A stretch of 64,000 nucleotides of DNA. Source: Caballeronia cordobensis. GTDB lineage: Bacteria > Pseudomonadota > Gammaproteobacteria > Burkholderiales > Burkholderiaceae. This document shows positions 40,068-50,186 of the stretch, in pieces. Under the pieces are notes generated by a model. The model saw only the letters and a list, made by a program, of their open reading frames with translations, had not been told where the DNA came from and searched no databases. How positions within the stretch are numbered: position 1 is the stretch's first letter; each line of letters begins with the position of its first letter. The stretch spans positions 186,001 to 250,000 of the forward strand of contig NZ_FCNY02000001.1 in the NCBI RefSeq assembly GCF_001544575.2. Direction: 5' to 3'. The position numbers and the translations under genes are program-made.

Positions 40068-41855
40068 TTAAAACAACGCTTCGTCGTAATCCATCATCGG
40101 CTTGGCACCTGCACGAGCGGCCCGAATCGTCGAAGCCGTCTCCGGCAAAAGCTTGGCAAAGTAGAACCGCGCAGTCGCCAGCTTGGCGACATAAAACGCA
40201 TCCCCAGAGGCTGCGCCATCAAGCGCAACCCGCGCCATCCGCGCCCAGAAGTAAGAGAACACGAGATGCCCGACGGTCCGCAAATAAGGCACCGCAGCCG
40301 CCCCGACCTCGTCGGGATTCTGCATGGCCTTCATGCCGATCTCCATCGTGAGCTTCTGCACCTTCCCACCAATATCGGCGAGCGGATTGATGAACTCCTG
40401 CATCTCCGGCTTCACGCCTTCCTGCTCGACGAAATCCGACACGAGCTTGCCGAAGCGCTTCAGCTTCGCCCCCATGTCGCCGAGAATCTTGCGGCCGAGC
40501 AGATCCAGCGCCTGAATCGAGTTCGTGCCCTCGTAGATCATGTTGATGCGCGCATCGCGAACGTATTGCTCCATGCCCCACTCGGAGATGAAGCCGTGCC
40601 CGCCGTAAATCTGCATCCCCATGTTCGTGCCTTCGAACGCGTTGTCCGTCAGAAAGGCCTTGATGACCGGCGTGAGCAGCGCGACGAAATCGGCGGCCTC
40701 CGCGCGCACGGCTTCGTCCGCGTGCGAGAGTTCCTTGTCGATGTTCAACGCCGCCCAGTACGTGAACGCGCGCCCCGCTTCGGCGTAGGCTTTCTGCGTG
40801 AGCAGCATGCGGCGCACATCCGGATGCACGATGATCGGATCGGCCGCCTTCTCGGGCGCCTTCGGACCCGTGAGCGCGCGCATCTGCAGACGCTCCTTCG
40901 CGTACACGAGCGAGTTCTGATAGGCGATCTCGGTCAGCCCGAGCCCCTGCATGCCGACGCCCAGGCGCGCGGCGTTCATCATCACGAACATCGCGTTCAA
41001 GCCCTTGTTCGCCTCGCCGACGAGCCAGCCCTTCGCGCCGTCGAGATTCATCACGCAGGTCGCATTGCCGTGAATGCCCATCTTGTGCTCGATCGAGCCG
41101 CACTTGATGTCGTTGCGCGAGCCCACCGCGCCGCTCGCGTCAGGCACGAACTTCGGCACGATGAAGAGCGAAATGCCCTTCGTGCCCATCGGCGCACCCG
41201 GCAGACGCGCGAGCACCAGATGAACGATGTTCTCCGCCATGTCGTGCTCGCCGCTCGAAATGAAGATCTTCGTGCCGGTGAGCGCGTACGAACCATCGGG
41301 GTTCGGCTCGGCCTTCGTGCGCAACATGCCGAGGTCCGTTCCGCAATGCGGTTCCGTGAGGCACATCGTGCCGGTCCACTCGCCCGAGACGAGCTTCGGC
41401 AGATACGTGGATTTCTGTTCGGGCGTGCCATGCGCGTGCAGACATTCGTACGCGCCGTGCGAGAGGCCGGGGTACATCGTCCAGGCCTGATTCGCCGAGT
41501 TCAGCATTTCGTAAAGCGCATTGTTCACGAACGCGGGCAAGCCCTGGCCGCCGTACTCGGGATCGCACCCGAGCGCGGGCCAGCCTGCATCGATGTACTG
41601 GCGGTAAGCTTCCTTGAAGCCGGCGGGCGTCTTCACGACGCCGTCGCCCTCGTAAGTGCAGCCTTCGCGATCGCCGCTCTGGTTGAGCGGAAACACGACT
41701 TCCGAGCAGAACTTGCCGGCTTCTTCGAGCACCTGATTGATGGTGTCCGCGTCGAGGTCGGCATGCCTGGGCATGCTCTTCAATTCGGCTTCGACCTTCA
41801 GCACTTCGTGCAGCACGAACTGCATGTCGCGAAGGGGGGCGGCGTACTGTCCCAT
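40068..41855 (-). CDS. Acyl-CoA dehydrogenase with C-terminal extension (DmdC-like)
   Basis: FAD-dependent first step of beta-oxidation; 595 aa, longer than classical 380-residue acyl-CoA dehydrogenases because of a C-terminal extension. Signatures are MCLTEPHCGTDLGMLRTKA and the MIYEGTNSIQALDLLGRK region, whose Glu is the usual catalytic base. ATG 41855 (MGQYAAPLRDMQF) is the family start; it lies 71 nt after the TetR gene on the same strand, suggesting regulator-first co-transcription. Confidence 0.94.
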   Translation of the reverse strand: MGQYAAPLRDMQFVLHEVLKVEAELKSMPRHADLDADTINQVLEEAGKFCSEVVFPLNQSGDREGCTYEGDGVVKTPAGFKEAYRQYIDAGWPALGCDPEYGGQGLPAFVNNALYEMLNSANQAWTMYPGLSHGAYECLHAHGTPEQKSTYLPKLVSGEWTGTMCLTEPHCGTDLGMLRTKAEPNPDGSYALTGTKIFISSGEHDMAENIVHLVLARLPGAPMGTKGISLFIVPKFVPDASGAVGSRNDIKCGSIEHKMGIHGNATCVMNLDGAKGWLVGEANKGLNAMFVMMNAARLGVGMQGLGLTEIAYQNSLVYAKERLQMRALTGPKAPEKAADPIIVHPDVRRMLLTQKAYAEAGRAFTYWAALNIDKELSHADEAVRAEAADFVALLTPVIKAFLTDNAFEGTNMGMQIYGGHGFISEWGMEQYVRDARINMIYEGTNSIQALDLLGRKILGDMGAKLKRFGKLVSDFVEQEGVKPEMQEFINPLADIGGKVQKLTMEIGMKAMQNPDEVGAAAVPYLRTVGHLVFSYFWARMARVALDGAASGDAFYVAKLATARFYFAKLLPETASTIRAARAGAKPMMDYDEALF

Positions 41856-41926
41856 GTATTTCTCCAGTTTCCTCGGGCTTCTGGTTTGCGCGCCGCCGAA
41901 CCACCTTGTCGATGCGAACGGCGCCG

Positions 41927-42601
41927 CTAACGGCTGTCGGTTTGATGCGAAGTCACGTTCGTCGCCCCATTCGGCGCGGGTTGCGGCGCGCCCACTTCGG
42001 CGTTCGCATTCGGCGTCTGATAGGACACGATCGTCTTCTCCAGCGCGTCCCGCGTCAGTTGCACCGCCTCCGGCAGATGCAGGAAGCGCGCGTCGTGATG
42101 CAGGCCGAGCGTGAAGCTGTACAACTCGAAAAGCATCAGATGCGGATCGGTCTCCGCCTTCAGATGCCCTTCGTCCTTCGACTGGCGGATCGCGCGCAAC
42201 AGCGCTTCGCGCCACATGCTCACGCTGTGCACCAACTGCTCGCGCACGGCGCTCGCGGCGCGGTCGTCGTACTCCACCGCTCCGCTGATGTAGATACAAC
42301 CCGTGGTCACTTCCTGGATGCGCTTCTCCATCCAGCGATTCATCATCGCGCGCAATCGCGGCAAGCCGCGCGCTTCGCGCAGGCTGGGGAAGAACACTTC
42401 ATCCTCGAAGCGCCGGTGGTACTCGCGCACCACTTCCACCTGCAAATCCTCTCGCGAGCCGAAATGCGCAAACACACCGCTCTTGCTCATCTGCATCCGT
42501 TCGGCCAACAGGCCGATCGTCAGCCCTTCAAGACCGTCACGGCTCGCCAATTCCAGTGCTGCGTCGAGAATCGCGGCCCGCGTCTGTTCGCCTTTTCGCA
42601 T
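41927..42601 (-). CDS. TetR-family transcriptional regulator
   Basis: 224 aa. The N-terminal HTH region is RAAILDAALELASRDGLEGL followed by TIGLLAERMQMSKSGVFAHF. The C-terminal part ends in a flexible polar tail. It heads the beta-oxidation cluster and probably represses it in response to an acyl-CoA; the ligand is inferred. A perfect palindrome GAACGGCCGTTC (42637-42648) lies 36 nt upstream of its ATG, a good autoregulatory operator candidate. Confidence 0.92.
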   Translation of the reverse strand: MRKGEQTRAAILDAALELASRDGLEGLTIGLLAERMQMSKSGVFAHFGSREDLQVEVVREYHRRFEDEVFFPSLREARGLPRLRAMMNRWMEKRIQEVTTGCIYISGAVEYDDRAASAVREQLVHSVSMWREALLRAIRQSKDEGHLKAETDPHLMLFELYSFTLGLHHDARFLHLPEAVQLTRDALEKTIVSYQTPNANAEVGAPQPAPNGATNVTSHQTDSR

Positions 42602-42636
42602 GATGTCCCTACCGTTCTTATGTGACCCGTAAAATC

Positions 42637-42648
42637 GAACGGCCGTTC
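42637..42648. promoter_or_regulatory. Palindromic operator candidate upstream of the TetR gene
   Basis: Perfect 12-bp palindrome GAACGGCCGTTC in an AT-rich context, just upstream of the TetR start at 42601. TetR proteins commonly bind such sites to repress their own operon. Confidence 0.5.
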
Positions 42649-42870
42649 TATTATTGTGGCCGAACGTTGGTGTTACAAGCAAAATTTTAGATACGCGTTT
42701 CTAAAACGCAGGGCTTGTATGTAGGATAAATCTCAATAATGCCCGCAGCCATTGTCTCGTTTTTATATACGGACTGCCTGTAAGTGACTGCCCGAGTTCC
42801 CATTTCATGGGAGGTCGCGCTTGCGTCAGCTCGCCGCCATTATCTTGCGCAGTGTGAGTGTTTTGCCAGA

Positions 42871-44163
42871 TTAATCGTACTGACCGATCGTGATCATTTT
42901 CATCATCAGACGATAGCTGTTGTAGGCCAACCAGTTAAGCGCCCGCTCCGTAATCGGCCGCGAAGCATAATGCTTTTCGTCGATGGGACGCCCTTCGTCG
43001 AAGGCCTGGAGAATGGCGTCGTGCAGCCCGGCGATCTCCGGATGATTGACGAGCACCATGTTGGCCTCGTTGTTGAGCACGAGCGAGAGCGCATCGAGGT
43101 TCGACGAGCCGATCGTCGCCCAGTCCGCGTCCACGACCGCGACCTTGCCGTGAAGCATCGTCTTTTCGTATTCGGCGATGCGCACGCCGTGCTTGAGCAG
43201 GTTGCCGTAGAGAAAGGGCGTTGCGTAATCCAGCGCAACGAACTCCTTGCGACCGATGACGAGCGACACGCGCACCCCGCGCTGCGCCGCATAAACGAGC
43301 GCACGCCGCAGCTTGCGCCCCGGCATGAAGTAAGGATTCGCAAGCAGCACTTCACTCTCGGCATGCGCGATGGCGCGCAGATACGCCTTCTCGATGGCGC
43401 GGCGATTCAGCAGATTGTCCCGCGCGACGAACGCGATGCACGGCCTGTCGACCGCGTGGATCTCCCCGAGCCGCGCGCGCCGTCGCGCCAGCATCGCGCG
43501 GCGGGCGTTCCAGCGGCCCGGCGCGCGCTCGTCTTCCTGCTGCGGCTCGCAGCCCGGCTGTGACGGCTGACGCGGCTTCACGCCGAGACGAATGCGTTGC
43601 CATTGCAGGTCGAACGCCTCGCGCACGTCCTTGACGACGGGGCCTTGCGCTTCCATCGCGAAATCCCAGCGCGGCCGTTCGAGGCGCGTGCCGTTCTGAT
43701 CGTAGTCGTCGACGATATTGATGCCGCCGCAGAACGCGTAGATTTCGTCGATCAGCGCGAGCTTGCGATGCGTGCGCGACCAGCCTTGCGGTCCGAACAG
43801 CAGATGCGGGTTGTAGATGCGATGCTCGACGCGGCGCTCCTGCCACAGCTTGAACATCGGCAGATTGCTTTCGGTGCCGATGCCATCGGTGATCACGCGC
43901 ACCGCGACGCCGCGCTCGGCCGCGCGCACGAGCGCATCGGAGACGGCGCGGCCGATGTCGTCGTTGGCGAAGATGTAGGTTTCCAGCGACACCGACTGCT
44001 TCGCGTTGTCGATGCGCTCGATCAGGGCCGGAAAAAACTGCTCGCCGTTCTTGAAGAGCCGAACATGGTTGCCGGACGTGAAGCAGAAGCGCAGCGGCCG
44101 GCGGCCCGAGAACAGCGCCTGACGCAGCCGCTTGAAACTGCGCCGCGGACGCAGTCCGATCAT
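42871..44163 (-). CDS. clsB: Cardiolipin synthase B (phospholipase D superfamily)
   Basis: 430 aa membrane-associated enzyme. Two HKD motifs, HRKLALID (with CGGINIVDDY) and HGKVAVVDADWATIGSSNLD, form the active site that transfers phosphatidyl groups to make cardiolipin. A basic N-terminus (MIGLRPRRSFKRLRQ) replaces membrane helices, as in ClsB. Its ATG overlaps the nudB stop by 4 nt. Confidence 0.92.
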   Translation of the reverse strand: MIGLRPRRSFKRLRQALFSGRRPLRFCFTSGNHVRLFKNGEQFFPALIERIDNAKQSVSLETYIFANDDIGRAVSDALVRAAERGVAVRVITDGIGTESNLPMFKLWQERRVEHRIYNPHLLFGPQGWSRTHRKLALIDEIYAFCGGINIVDDYDQNGTRLERPRWDFAMEAQGPVVKDVREAFDLQWQRIRLGVKPRQPSQPGCEPQQEDERAPGRWNARRAMLARRRARLGEIHAVDRPCIAFVARDNLLNRRAIEKAYLRAIAHAESEVLLANPYFMPGRKLRRALVYAAQRGVRVSLVIGRKEFVALDYATPFLYGNLLKHGVRIAEYEKTMLHGKVAVVDADWATIGSSNLDALSLVLNNEANMVLVNHPEIAGLHDAILQAFDEGRPIDEKHYASRPITERALNWLAYNSYRLMMKMITIGQYD

Positions 44164-44636
44164 CGGCTATGCGCCGCGAGGCGCTCGGGCAGTTGCAGGA
44201 TCGCTTCCCGGTTCGACCACGAGAAGCACCGGTCGGCTGCCTCGCGAAACGGCAGCCACAAGTGTGCGGTGTGTTCGCGCGGCGCGAGTGTCACTTCGAG
44301 ACAATGCGGCACGCAAAGGCTGAACTGGTGTTCGGTGTTCTGCACGACGCCTTCCGCATACCGATGCCGCCACTGCGGATAGATCTCGTACTGAATGCTG
44401 TGATGCCAGTCGATGAGCGCTTTCTCTGGCACGAGCGCGCTGCCGATCACGATGCCCGTCTCTTCCTGCACCTCGCGCGTGGCGGTCTCGGTGAACGGCT
44501 CGTCGATGCGATCCTTCGAGCCCGTCACCGATTGCCAGAAGCCTTGGTGATCCGCGCGTTCGATGATGAGCACGTCCAGGTCCGGCGTATGGATGACAAC
44601 GAGTACGGATTCGGGAATTTTCGGCGGCTTGAGCAT
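44160..44636 (-). CDS. nudB: Dihydroneopterin triphosphate diphosphatase (Nudix)
   Basis: 158 aa. Removes pyrophosphate from dihydroneopterin triphosphate in folate synthesis. The Nudix box is GSKDRIDEPFTETATREV followed by QEETG, with six rather than five residues between the first Gly and Glu. ATG 44636 (MLKPPKIPESVLVV) is chosen; an in-frame GTG at 44669 would add 11 residues and neither has a convincing ribosome site. It overlaps clsB and follows aspS by 108 nt across a terminator. Confidence 0.88.
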   Translation of the reverse strand: MLKPPKIPESVLVVIHTPDLDVLIIERADHQGFWQSVTGSKDRIDEPFTETATREVQEETGIVIGSALVPEKALIDWHHSIQYEIYPQWRHRYAEGVVQNTEHQFSLCVPHCLEVTLAPREHTAHLWLPFREAADRCFSWSNREAILQLPERLAAHSR

Positions 44637-44697
44637 GTCGTTTGGAACGCGCGTTTTCTTTGTCTGCACTTTGCCAAAGACTGTAACGCAAAAAACG

Positions 44698-44722
44698 AAA
44701 AAGGCGCACCCGGCGCCTTTTT
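44698..44722 (-). terminator. Terminator downstream of aspS
   Basis: AAAAAGGCGC (44698-44707) / GCGCCTTTTT (44713-44722) with a 5-nt loop. Minus-strand transcripts end in a U-run. It lies 22 nt after the aspS stop and upstream of nudB. Confidence 0.85.
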
Positions 44723-44744
44723 CATCACGACAAACCGAACGCGC

Positions 44745-46547
44745 TCAGTGCGCCTTCTGCTCCGGCTGACGCAGGCGAATGTGCAACTCGCGCAACTGGC
44801 GTTCGTCGACTTCGCTCGGCGCTTGCGTGAGCAGATCTTGCGCACGCTGCGTCTTCGGGAAGGCGATGGTGTCGCGGATCGAATCGGCGCCGGACATCAG
44901 CGTGACGATACGGTCCAGGCCGAACGCGATGCCGCCGTGCGGCGGCGCGCCGTACTGCAGCGCGTCGAGCAGGAAGCCGAACTTCAGACGCGCTTCTTCC
45001 GCGCCGATCTTGAGCGCGCGGAACACCTTGCTCTGCACGTCTTCCTGGAAGATACGCACCGAACCGCCGCCGATTTCCCAGCCGTTCAGCACCATGTCGT
45101 ATGCCTTCGCGAGGCAGCGGGCCGGATCGGTTTCGAGGTATTCGAGGTGCTCGTCCTTCGGGCTCGTGAACGGATGATGCGCGGCCACGAAGCGGTTTTC
45201 GTCTTCGTCGTATTCGAACATCGGGAAGTCGATGACCCACAGCGGCTTCCAGCCGGTTTCGAGCAGACCGTTCGCCTTGCCGAACTCCGAATGACCGATC
45301 TTCAGACGCAGCGCGCCGAGGCTGTCGTTGACGACCTTCGCGCGATCCGCCGCGAAGAAGATGATGTCGCCGTCTTCCGCCGCCGTGCGCTCGAGAATCG
45401 CCGCGATCGCCGCGTCATGCAGGTTCTTGACGATCGGGCTTTGCAGGCCGTCGCGACCCTTGGTCTTGTCGTTGACCTTGATCCACGCGAGGCCCTTCGC
45501 GCCATAGATGCGCACGAATTCCGTATAACCGTCGATGTCGCCACGCGAGAGCTCGCCGCCCTTCGGCACGCGCAACGCAGCCACGCGGCCGTCCTTCGAA
45601 TTCGCCGGCATGCTGAACACCTTGAAGTCGACGTCCTTCACGGCATCCGTGAGATCGGCGAATTCGAGCTTCACGCGCAGGTCGGGCTTGTCCGAACCGA
45701 AGCGGCGCATGGCTTCCGAGTACAGCATGACCGGGAATTTCGCGGGCAGTTCGACGTCCATCGTCTCCTTGAAGACGTGCTGGATCATCGCTTCGAACAG
45801 ATCGCGAATTTCCTGTTCGGTCAGGAACGAGGTTTCGCAGTCGATCTGCGTGAATTCCGGCTGACGGTCGGCGCGCAGGTCTTCGTCGCGGAAGCACTTG
45901 GTGATCTGGTAGTAACGGTCGAAGTTCGCGACCATCAAAAGCTGCTTGAAAAGCTGCGGCGATTGCGGCAGCGCGAAGAACTGGCCCGCGTTCACGCGCG
46001 ACGGCACGAGGTAATCGCGCGCGCCTTCCGGCGTGCTCTTGGTGAGCATCGGCGTTTCGATGTCGATGAAGCCTTGCGCGTCGAGATATTTGCGCACTTC
46101 CATCGCGACGCGATAGCGCAGGCGCAGATTCTTTTGCATCTGCGGACGGCGCAGGTCGAGCACGCGATGCGTGAGGCGCGTGGTTTCGGAGAGGTTGTCG
46201 TCGTCGAGCTGGAACGGCGGCGTCACCGACGCGTTCAGCACGTTCAGCTCATGGCACAGCACTTCGATCTTGCCGCTCGTCAGATTGGCGTTGATGGTGC
46301 CTTCGGGACGATTGCGCACGACGCCCTTCACCTGCACGCAGAACTCGTTGCGCACGCCTTCGGCCACCTTGAACATCTCGGCGCGGTCCGGGTCGCAGAC
46401 GACCTGAACGAGCCCTTCGCGATCGCGCAAGTCGATGAAGATAACGCCACCGTGATCGCGGCGGCGATGCACCCAGCCGCACAGCGAGACGGTTTCGCCC
46501 AGACGGGCCTCGGTCACCAGACCGCAGTATTCAGATCGCATCGACAT
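44745..46547 (-). CDS. aspS: Aspartate--tRNA(Asp/Asn) ligase
   Basis: Class IIb synthetase, 600 aa, bacterial type with GAD insertion domain. The N-terminal OB fold is [20 protein letters not shown]. Motif 2 lies around [19 protein letters not shown] and motif 3 around [20 protein letters not shown]. Whether it is discriminating (Asp only) or not depends on gatCAB presence outside the window. It belongs to the conserved FmdB - DUF502 - aspS - nudB order. Confidence 0.97.
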   Translation of the reverse strand: MSMRSEYCGLVTEARLGETVSLCGWVHRRRDHGGVIFIDLRDREGLVQVVCDPDRAEMFKVAEGVRNEFCVQVKGVVRNRPEGTINANLTSGKIEVLCHELNVLNASVTPPFQLDDDNLSETTRLTHRVLDLRRPQMQKNLRLRYRVAMEVRKYLDAQGFIDIETPMLTKSTPEGARDYLVPSRVNAGQFFALPQSPQLFKQLLMVANFDRYYQITKCFRDEDLRADRQPEFTQIDCETSFLTEQEIRDLFEAMIQHVFKETMDVELPAKFPVMLYSEAMRRFGSDKPDLRVKLEFADLTDAVKDVDFKVFSMPANSKDGRVAALRVPKGGELSRGDIDGYTEFVRIYGAKGLAWIKVNDKTKGRDGLQSPIVKNLHDAAIAAILERTAAEDGDIIFFAADRAKVVNDSLGALRLKIGHSEFGKANGLLETGWKPLWVIDFPMFEYDEDENRFVAAHHPFTSPKDEHLEYLETDPARCLAKAYDMVLNGWEIGGGSVRIFQEDVQSKVFRALKIGAEEARLKFGFLLDALQYGAPPHGGIAFGLDRIVTLMSGADSIRDTIAFPKTQRAQDLLTQAPSEVDERQLRELHIRLRQPEQKAH

Positions 46548-46638
46548 GATGTTGTGTCTTTCGTTGTTCGTTGATCAACGGCTCGCGCGTTCGGGTCTCG
46601 CTCTTTCTTCGGCAGACTCTCGAATGCGCGCGCCGGCA

Positions 46639-47301
46639 TTACATCGGCGGCTCGGTGGGGCGGCGGGCGGGCGCAACCGATGCCGGCGCGCTCGGCGCGG
46701 GAGCCACCACGCCCATCGAGACGATGTACTTCAGTGCGGCGTCGACGGTCATGTCCAGTTCGACGACTTCGCTTTTCGGCATCATCAGGAAAAAGCCGGA
46801 CGTCGGATTCGGCGTCGTCGGCACGTAGACGCTCACGTGATCTTCGTCGAGATGATTCAGCACGTCGCCGCCCGGGATGCCCGTCAGAAAACCGATGGTG
46901 TACGAGCCCTTGCGCGGGTATTCGATTAATAGCGCTTTTCTGAAGGCGTTGCCGCTCGAAGACAGCAACGTGTCCGACACCTGTTTCACGCTGGTGTAAA
47001 GCGGCCCGACCACCGGGATATGACGCAGGATCGCGTCCCACCATTTCACGAGCTTCTGGCCGACGAAATTCTGCGTCAGCAATCCGACGATGAAAATGAA
47101 CGCGAGCGTGAGCACCGCGCCCACGCCCGGCAGATGAAACCCGACGACGCGCTCGGGCTGCCACGACTGCGGCAGGAGGAGCAGCGTCTGGTCCATCGTC
47201 CCGATGACGAGGCCCAGCACCCACAACGTGATGGCGAGCGGCACCAGCACGAGCAGGCCGGTGAGGAACACGGATTTCAGCGTAGTCTTTTTCGTCGTCA
47301 T
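46639..47301 (-). CDS. DUF502 family membrane protein
   Basis: 220 aa. Two hydrophobic segments (LKSVFLTGLLVLVPLAITLW at about 8-27, and VGAVLTLAFIFIVGLL at about 60-75) precede a conserved cytosolic domain with HIPVVGPLYTSVKQV and VPTTPNPTSGFFLMMP. The C-terminal tail is Pro/Ala-rich and variable. Function unknown. It stands 91 nt before aspS and 140 nt after the FmdB gene on the same strand. Confidence 0.92.
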   Translation of the reverse strand: MTTKKTTLKSVFLTGLLVLVPLAITLWVLGLVIGTMDQTLLLLPQSWQPERVVGFHLPGVGAVLTLAFIFIVGLLTQNFVGQKLVKWWDAILRHIPVVGPLYTSVKQVSDTLLSSSGNAFRKALLIEYPRKGSYTIGFLTGIPGGDVLNHLDEDHVSVYVPTTPNPTSGFFLMMPKSEVVELDMTVDAALKYIVSMGVVAPAPSAPASVAPARRPTEPPM

Positions 47302-47441
47302 TTACACGGGGCGAAGGCTGCGCCGGCTCTCGGCTGCATGGGAGATTCGGCTTGGGCGGGCCGCGCTGGTTTCACGCGCGGTCGGCGATGGCATCTGCAG
47401 CATCTGCAATATGCGGCCGGACGAGCCGGCCGTCTTGCGCT

Positions 47442-47810
47442 TCAGGCGGCGCCCGACGAGGCGGACGCGCCCGTGGCGGGCTTGGCTGCCTCCGGCGAGG
47501 ACGTGCTTGCCGGCGCCGCGCTGTCGCCGCTATTCGAGCTGGCGGGGCTGGCGGAACTGGAAGAAGCCTCGTCCGATTTCGCTGCCGGCGCGTTCGACGC
47601 GTTGCTCGCATCTTTCGATGCGCTGTTGCCGCCACGGAAATCGGTGACATACCAGCCCGAACCCTTCAATTGGAATCCGGCGGCGGTCACTTGCTTCGAA
47701 AACGTGTCCTTTCCGCAGGCAGGACATTGCGTGAGCGGCGCATCGCTCAGTTTTCGAAGCACGTCTTTTTCGTGGCCGCAGTCTGCGCAGCGGTACGCGT
47801 AAATCGGCAT
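47442..47810 (-). CDS. FmdB-type zinc ribbon protein with Ser/Ala-rich tail
   Basis: 122 aa. The first 60 residues are a zinc ribbon with two CxxC pairs (YRCADCGHE and TQCPACGKD), the FmdB regulatory family. From about residue 62 the sequence is a low-complexity run of Ser, Ala, Pro and Asp, unlikely to fold. ATG 47810 (MPIYAYRCADCG) is the family start. Function unknown. Confidence 0.9.
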   Translation of the reverse strand: MPIYAYRCADCGHEKDVLRKLSDAPLTQCPACGKDTFSKQVTAAGFQLKGSGWYVTDFRGGNSASKDASNASNAPAAKSDEASSSSASPASSNSGDSAAPASTSSPEAAKPATGASASSGAA

Positions 47811-47959
47811 GGCACTCTTCCTACAATTATCTGTCGACGCTTGCAAAGCCTTGAATTATAGCCGCAAACCAATATTGACCCGCGATTTTCGGGATTCCCG
47901 ACGCAAGTTTGATCGCGGATTATTTCAGGGCGCAGTCGGCGAATTTCAAGCCGCGCCGG

Positions 47960-48577
47960 TCAAATTCGCCGCCAGGTCATCCAGCGTTCGCGGCCAGCGA
48001 AGACGGGTAGCGAGCCGCTCACCTCGCGGTCATCGACGAGTTCGAAGCGCGACGACAGCAACGCGTCCAGTTCGTCGCGCGCGATGCCGAACGGCGGTCC
48101 TTTCGGCGTCGATCCGATAAAAAAGAAGCCCGCGAGCAGCGCGCCCGGCTTGAGGATCGCCGCCATGCGGTCGGCGTAGTCCTGCCAGCGGCTTTTCGGC
48201 AATGCACAGAGAAACGCGCGCTCATACACCCAGCCGGGCGCAAAAGGCGGTTCGTAGGTGAAAAAATCCGCCTCTTCGACGATACCCGCGTGCGCACCCA
48301 GTTGCGCGCGCGCCACCTCGACCGCGCCCGCCGCGAAATCGATCGCGCGGACCGGCCAGCCGCGTTCGGCCAGATAAAGCGCTTCGTAAGCGCTGCCGCA
48401 GCCGGGAATGAGAACGTTCAGCGGTTGCCGCCCGGCGACGAAAGTCTTGAACATCTCCGGCACGCCGGCCTGATCCCACGGTGTGAATCGATGCTCGAAG
48501 CGCTCGTCCCAGAACCCCGGCGAATTCGGATCGCGGTTCTCGAAATCGGGCACGTCGGGATTCGTCGGATCACTCAT
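47960..48577 (-). CDS. Class I SAM-dependent methyltransferase, TPMT family
   Basis: 205 aa. FWDERFEHRFTPWDQAGVP and the SAM motif VLIPGCGSAYEALYLAERGW are characteristic of bacterial thiopurine-methyltransferase-like enzymes, some of which methylate selenium or tellurium compounds or thiols; the substrate is not decidable here. It lies 13 nt after ubiB, so possibly at the tail of the ubi transcript, but a role in ubiquinone synthesis is not implied. Confidence 0.88.
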   Translation of the reverse strand: MSDPTNPDVPDFENRDPNSPGFWDERFEHRFTPWDQAGVPEMFKTFVAGRQPLNVLIPGCGSAYEALYLAERGWPVRAIDFAAGAVEVARAQLGAHAGIVEEADFFTYEPPFAPGWVYERAFLCALPKSRWQDYADRMAAILKPGALLAGFFFIGSTPKGPPFGIARDELDALLSSRFELVDDREVSGSLPVFAGRERWMTWRRI

Positions 48578-48590
48578 GGTGCGGATGTCC

Positions 48591-50165
48591 TCAGGGATGA
48601 ACGAACCACCACTGCGCGATCACGACGCCCACGCCCGCAATGGCGACGAGGCCGCCGACGAGCAGCGTCACGAGCAGACGGTTCGTGCGTTTCTGCTCGG
48701 CGAGCAAAAGACGCATGAGTTCGTCGCTGCCGCTTTTCGGCGCGTCGTGGTGCTCAGCCAGAATGTGGTGAATGAGCCGCGGCAACTGCGGAATGGTCTT
48801 GCTCCATTGCGGCGCTTCCATTTGCAGTCGCTCGTACCAGCCGCGCCAGCCGATCTGCTCGTTCATCCAGCGCTCGAGATAAGGCTTGGCCGTTTTCCAG
48901 AGATCGAGTTCCGGGTCGAGCGAGCGCCCGAGCCCTTCGACGTTGAGCATCGTCTTTTGCAGCAGCACGAGCTGGGGCTGAATCTCGACGTTGAAGCGGC
49001 GCGACGTCGAAAAAAGGCGCATCAGCACTTGCCCGAGCGAAATGTCTTTCAGCGCGCGATCGAAGTACGGTTCGCAGACGGCGCGAATGGAGCTTTCCAG
49101 TTCCTCGACGCGCGTGCTCGGCGGCACCCAGCCGGATTCGAGGTGCAGCGTCGCGACGCGATGATAGTCACGCTTGAAGAACGCGAGAAAGTTCTGCGCG
49201 AGGTAGTTTTTATCGAAGTCCGACAGCGCCCCGACGATCCCGAAATCCAGCGCGATATACCGCCCGAACGTCGCCGGATCGAGGCTGACCTGAATGTTGC
49301 CGGGGTGCATGTCGGCGTGGAAAAAGCCGTCGCGAAACACCTGCGTGAAGAAAATCTCGACGCCTTCGCGCGCGAGCTTCGGAATATCGACGCCGGCCGC
49401 GCGCAAGGTATCGACCTGGCTGATCGGCACGCCGACCATGCGTTCCATGACGAGCACCGTCGGCGCGGACAGATCCCAGTACATTTCCGGCACGAGCAGC
49501 AGATCGAGCCCCTGAAAATTGCGGCGCAACTGGCTGCCGTTGGCGGCCTCGCGCATCAAGTCGAGCTCGTCGTGCAGATACTTGTCGAATTCGGCGACCA
49601 CTTCACGCGGCTTCAGACGCCGGCCGTCCGCCCACAAGCGCTCGGCCCAGATCGCGATATCGCGCAGCAGCGCCAGATCGGAATCGATCACCGGCAGCAT
49701 GCCCGGGCGCAGCACCTTCACCGCGACGGGCTTGCCCGCATGCTCGCCGGTCTTGATCTTCGCGAAATGCACCTGCGCGATCGAGGCGCTCGCCACCGGC
49801 ACGCGCTCGAAATCGTCGAACAGGACGTCGATCGGCGCGCCGAGCGATTTTTCGATGATCGACACGGCCACCGCGGAATCGAACGGCGGCACGCGATCCT
49901 GGAGCTTCGCGAGTTCGTCGGCGATATCGACGGGCAACAGGTCGCGCCGCGTCGACAGCACCTGGCCGAACTTCACGAAAATCGGGCCGAGACTTTCCAG
50001 CGCGAGCCTGAGCCGAATGCCGCGCTCGATGTTGAAGCTGCGGCCGAACGTCGTGATGCGCATGAGAAAGCGCACACGGCGATCGTCGATGCCGCTCATC
50101 ACGAGCTCGTCGAGCCCGAAGCGGACGATCGTGAAAAAAATCTTGAGGAAACGCAGAAAACGCAT
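48591..50165 (-). CDS. ubiB: Ubiquinone biosynthesis protein UbiB (atypical kinase-like)
   Basis: 524 aa ABC1/ADCK family, E. coli UbiB-like. The KxGQ motif is [19 protein letters not shown]-type regions follow and the metal-binding [11 protein letters not shown] loop is intact. The C-terminus has one or two membrane helices ([20 protein letters not shown]). It is an ATPase supporting UbiI/UbiH-type hydroxylations. It is 21 nt after ubiJ. Confidence 0.95.
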   Translation of the reverse strand: MRFLRFLKIFFTIVRFGLDELVMSGIDDRRVRFLMRITTFGRSFNIERGIRLRLALESLGPIFVKFGQVLSTRRDLLPVDIADELAKLQDRVPPFDSAVAVSIIEKSLGAPIDVLFDDFERVPVASASIAQVHFAKIKTGEHAGKPVAVKVLRPGMLPVIDSDLALLRDIAIWAERLWADGRRLKPREVVAEFDKYLHDELDLMREAANGSQLRRNFQGLDLLLVPEMYWDLSAPTVLVMERMVGVPISQVDTLRAAGVDIPKLAREGVEIFFTQVFRDGFFHADMHPGNIQVSLDPATFGRYIALDFGIVGALSDFDKNYLAQNFLAFFKRDYHRVATLHLESGWVPPSTRVEELESSIRAVCEPYFDRALKDISLGQVLMRLFSTSRRFNVEIQPQLVLLQKTMLNVEGLGRSLDPELDLWKTAKPYLERWMNEQIGWRGWYERLQMEAPQWSKTIPQLPRLIHHILAEHHDAPKSGSDELMRLLLAEQKRTNRLLVTLLVGGLVAIAGVGVVIAQWWFVHP

Positions 50166-50186
50166 GTTCGGGTTCGCTTCAGCTCG

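Noticed and set aside
39741..41930. 729-codon plus-strand frame across the repeat and acyl-CoA dehydrogenase
   Set aside because: Starts in the repeat and runs antisense through a gene with clear catalytic motifs.
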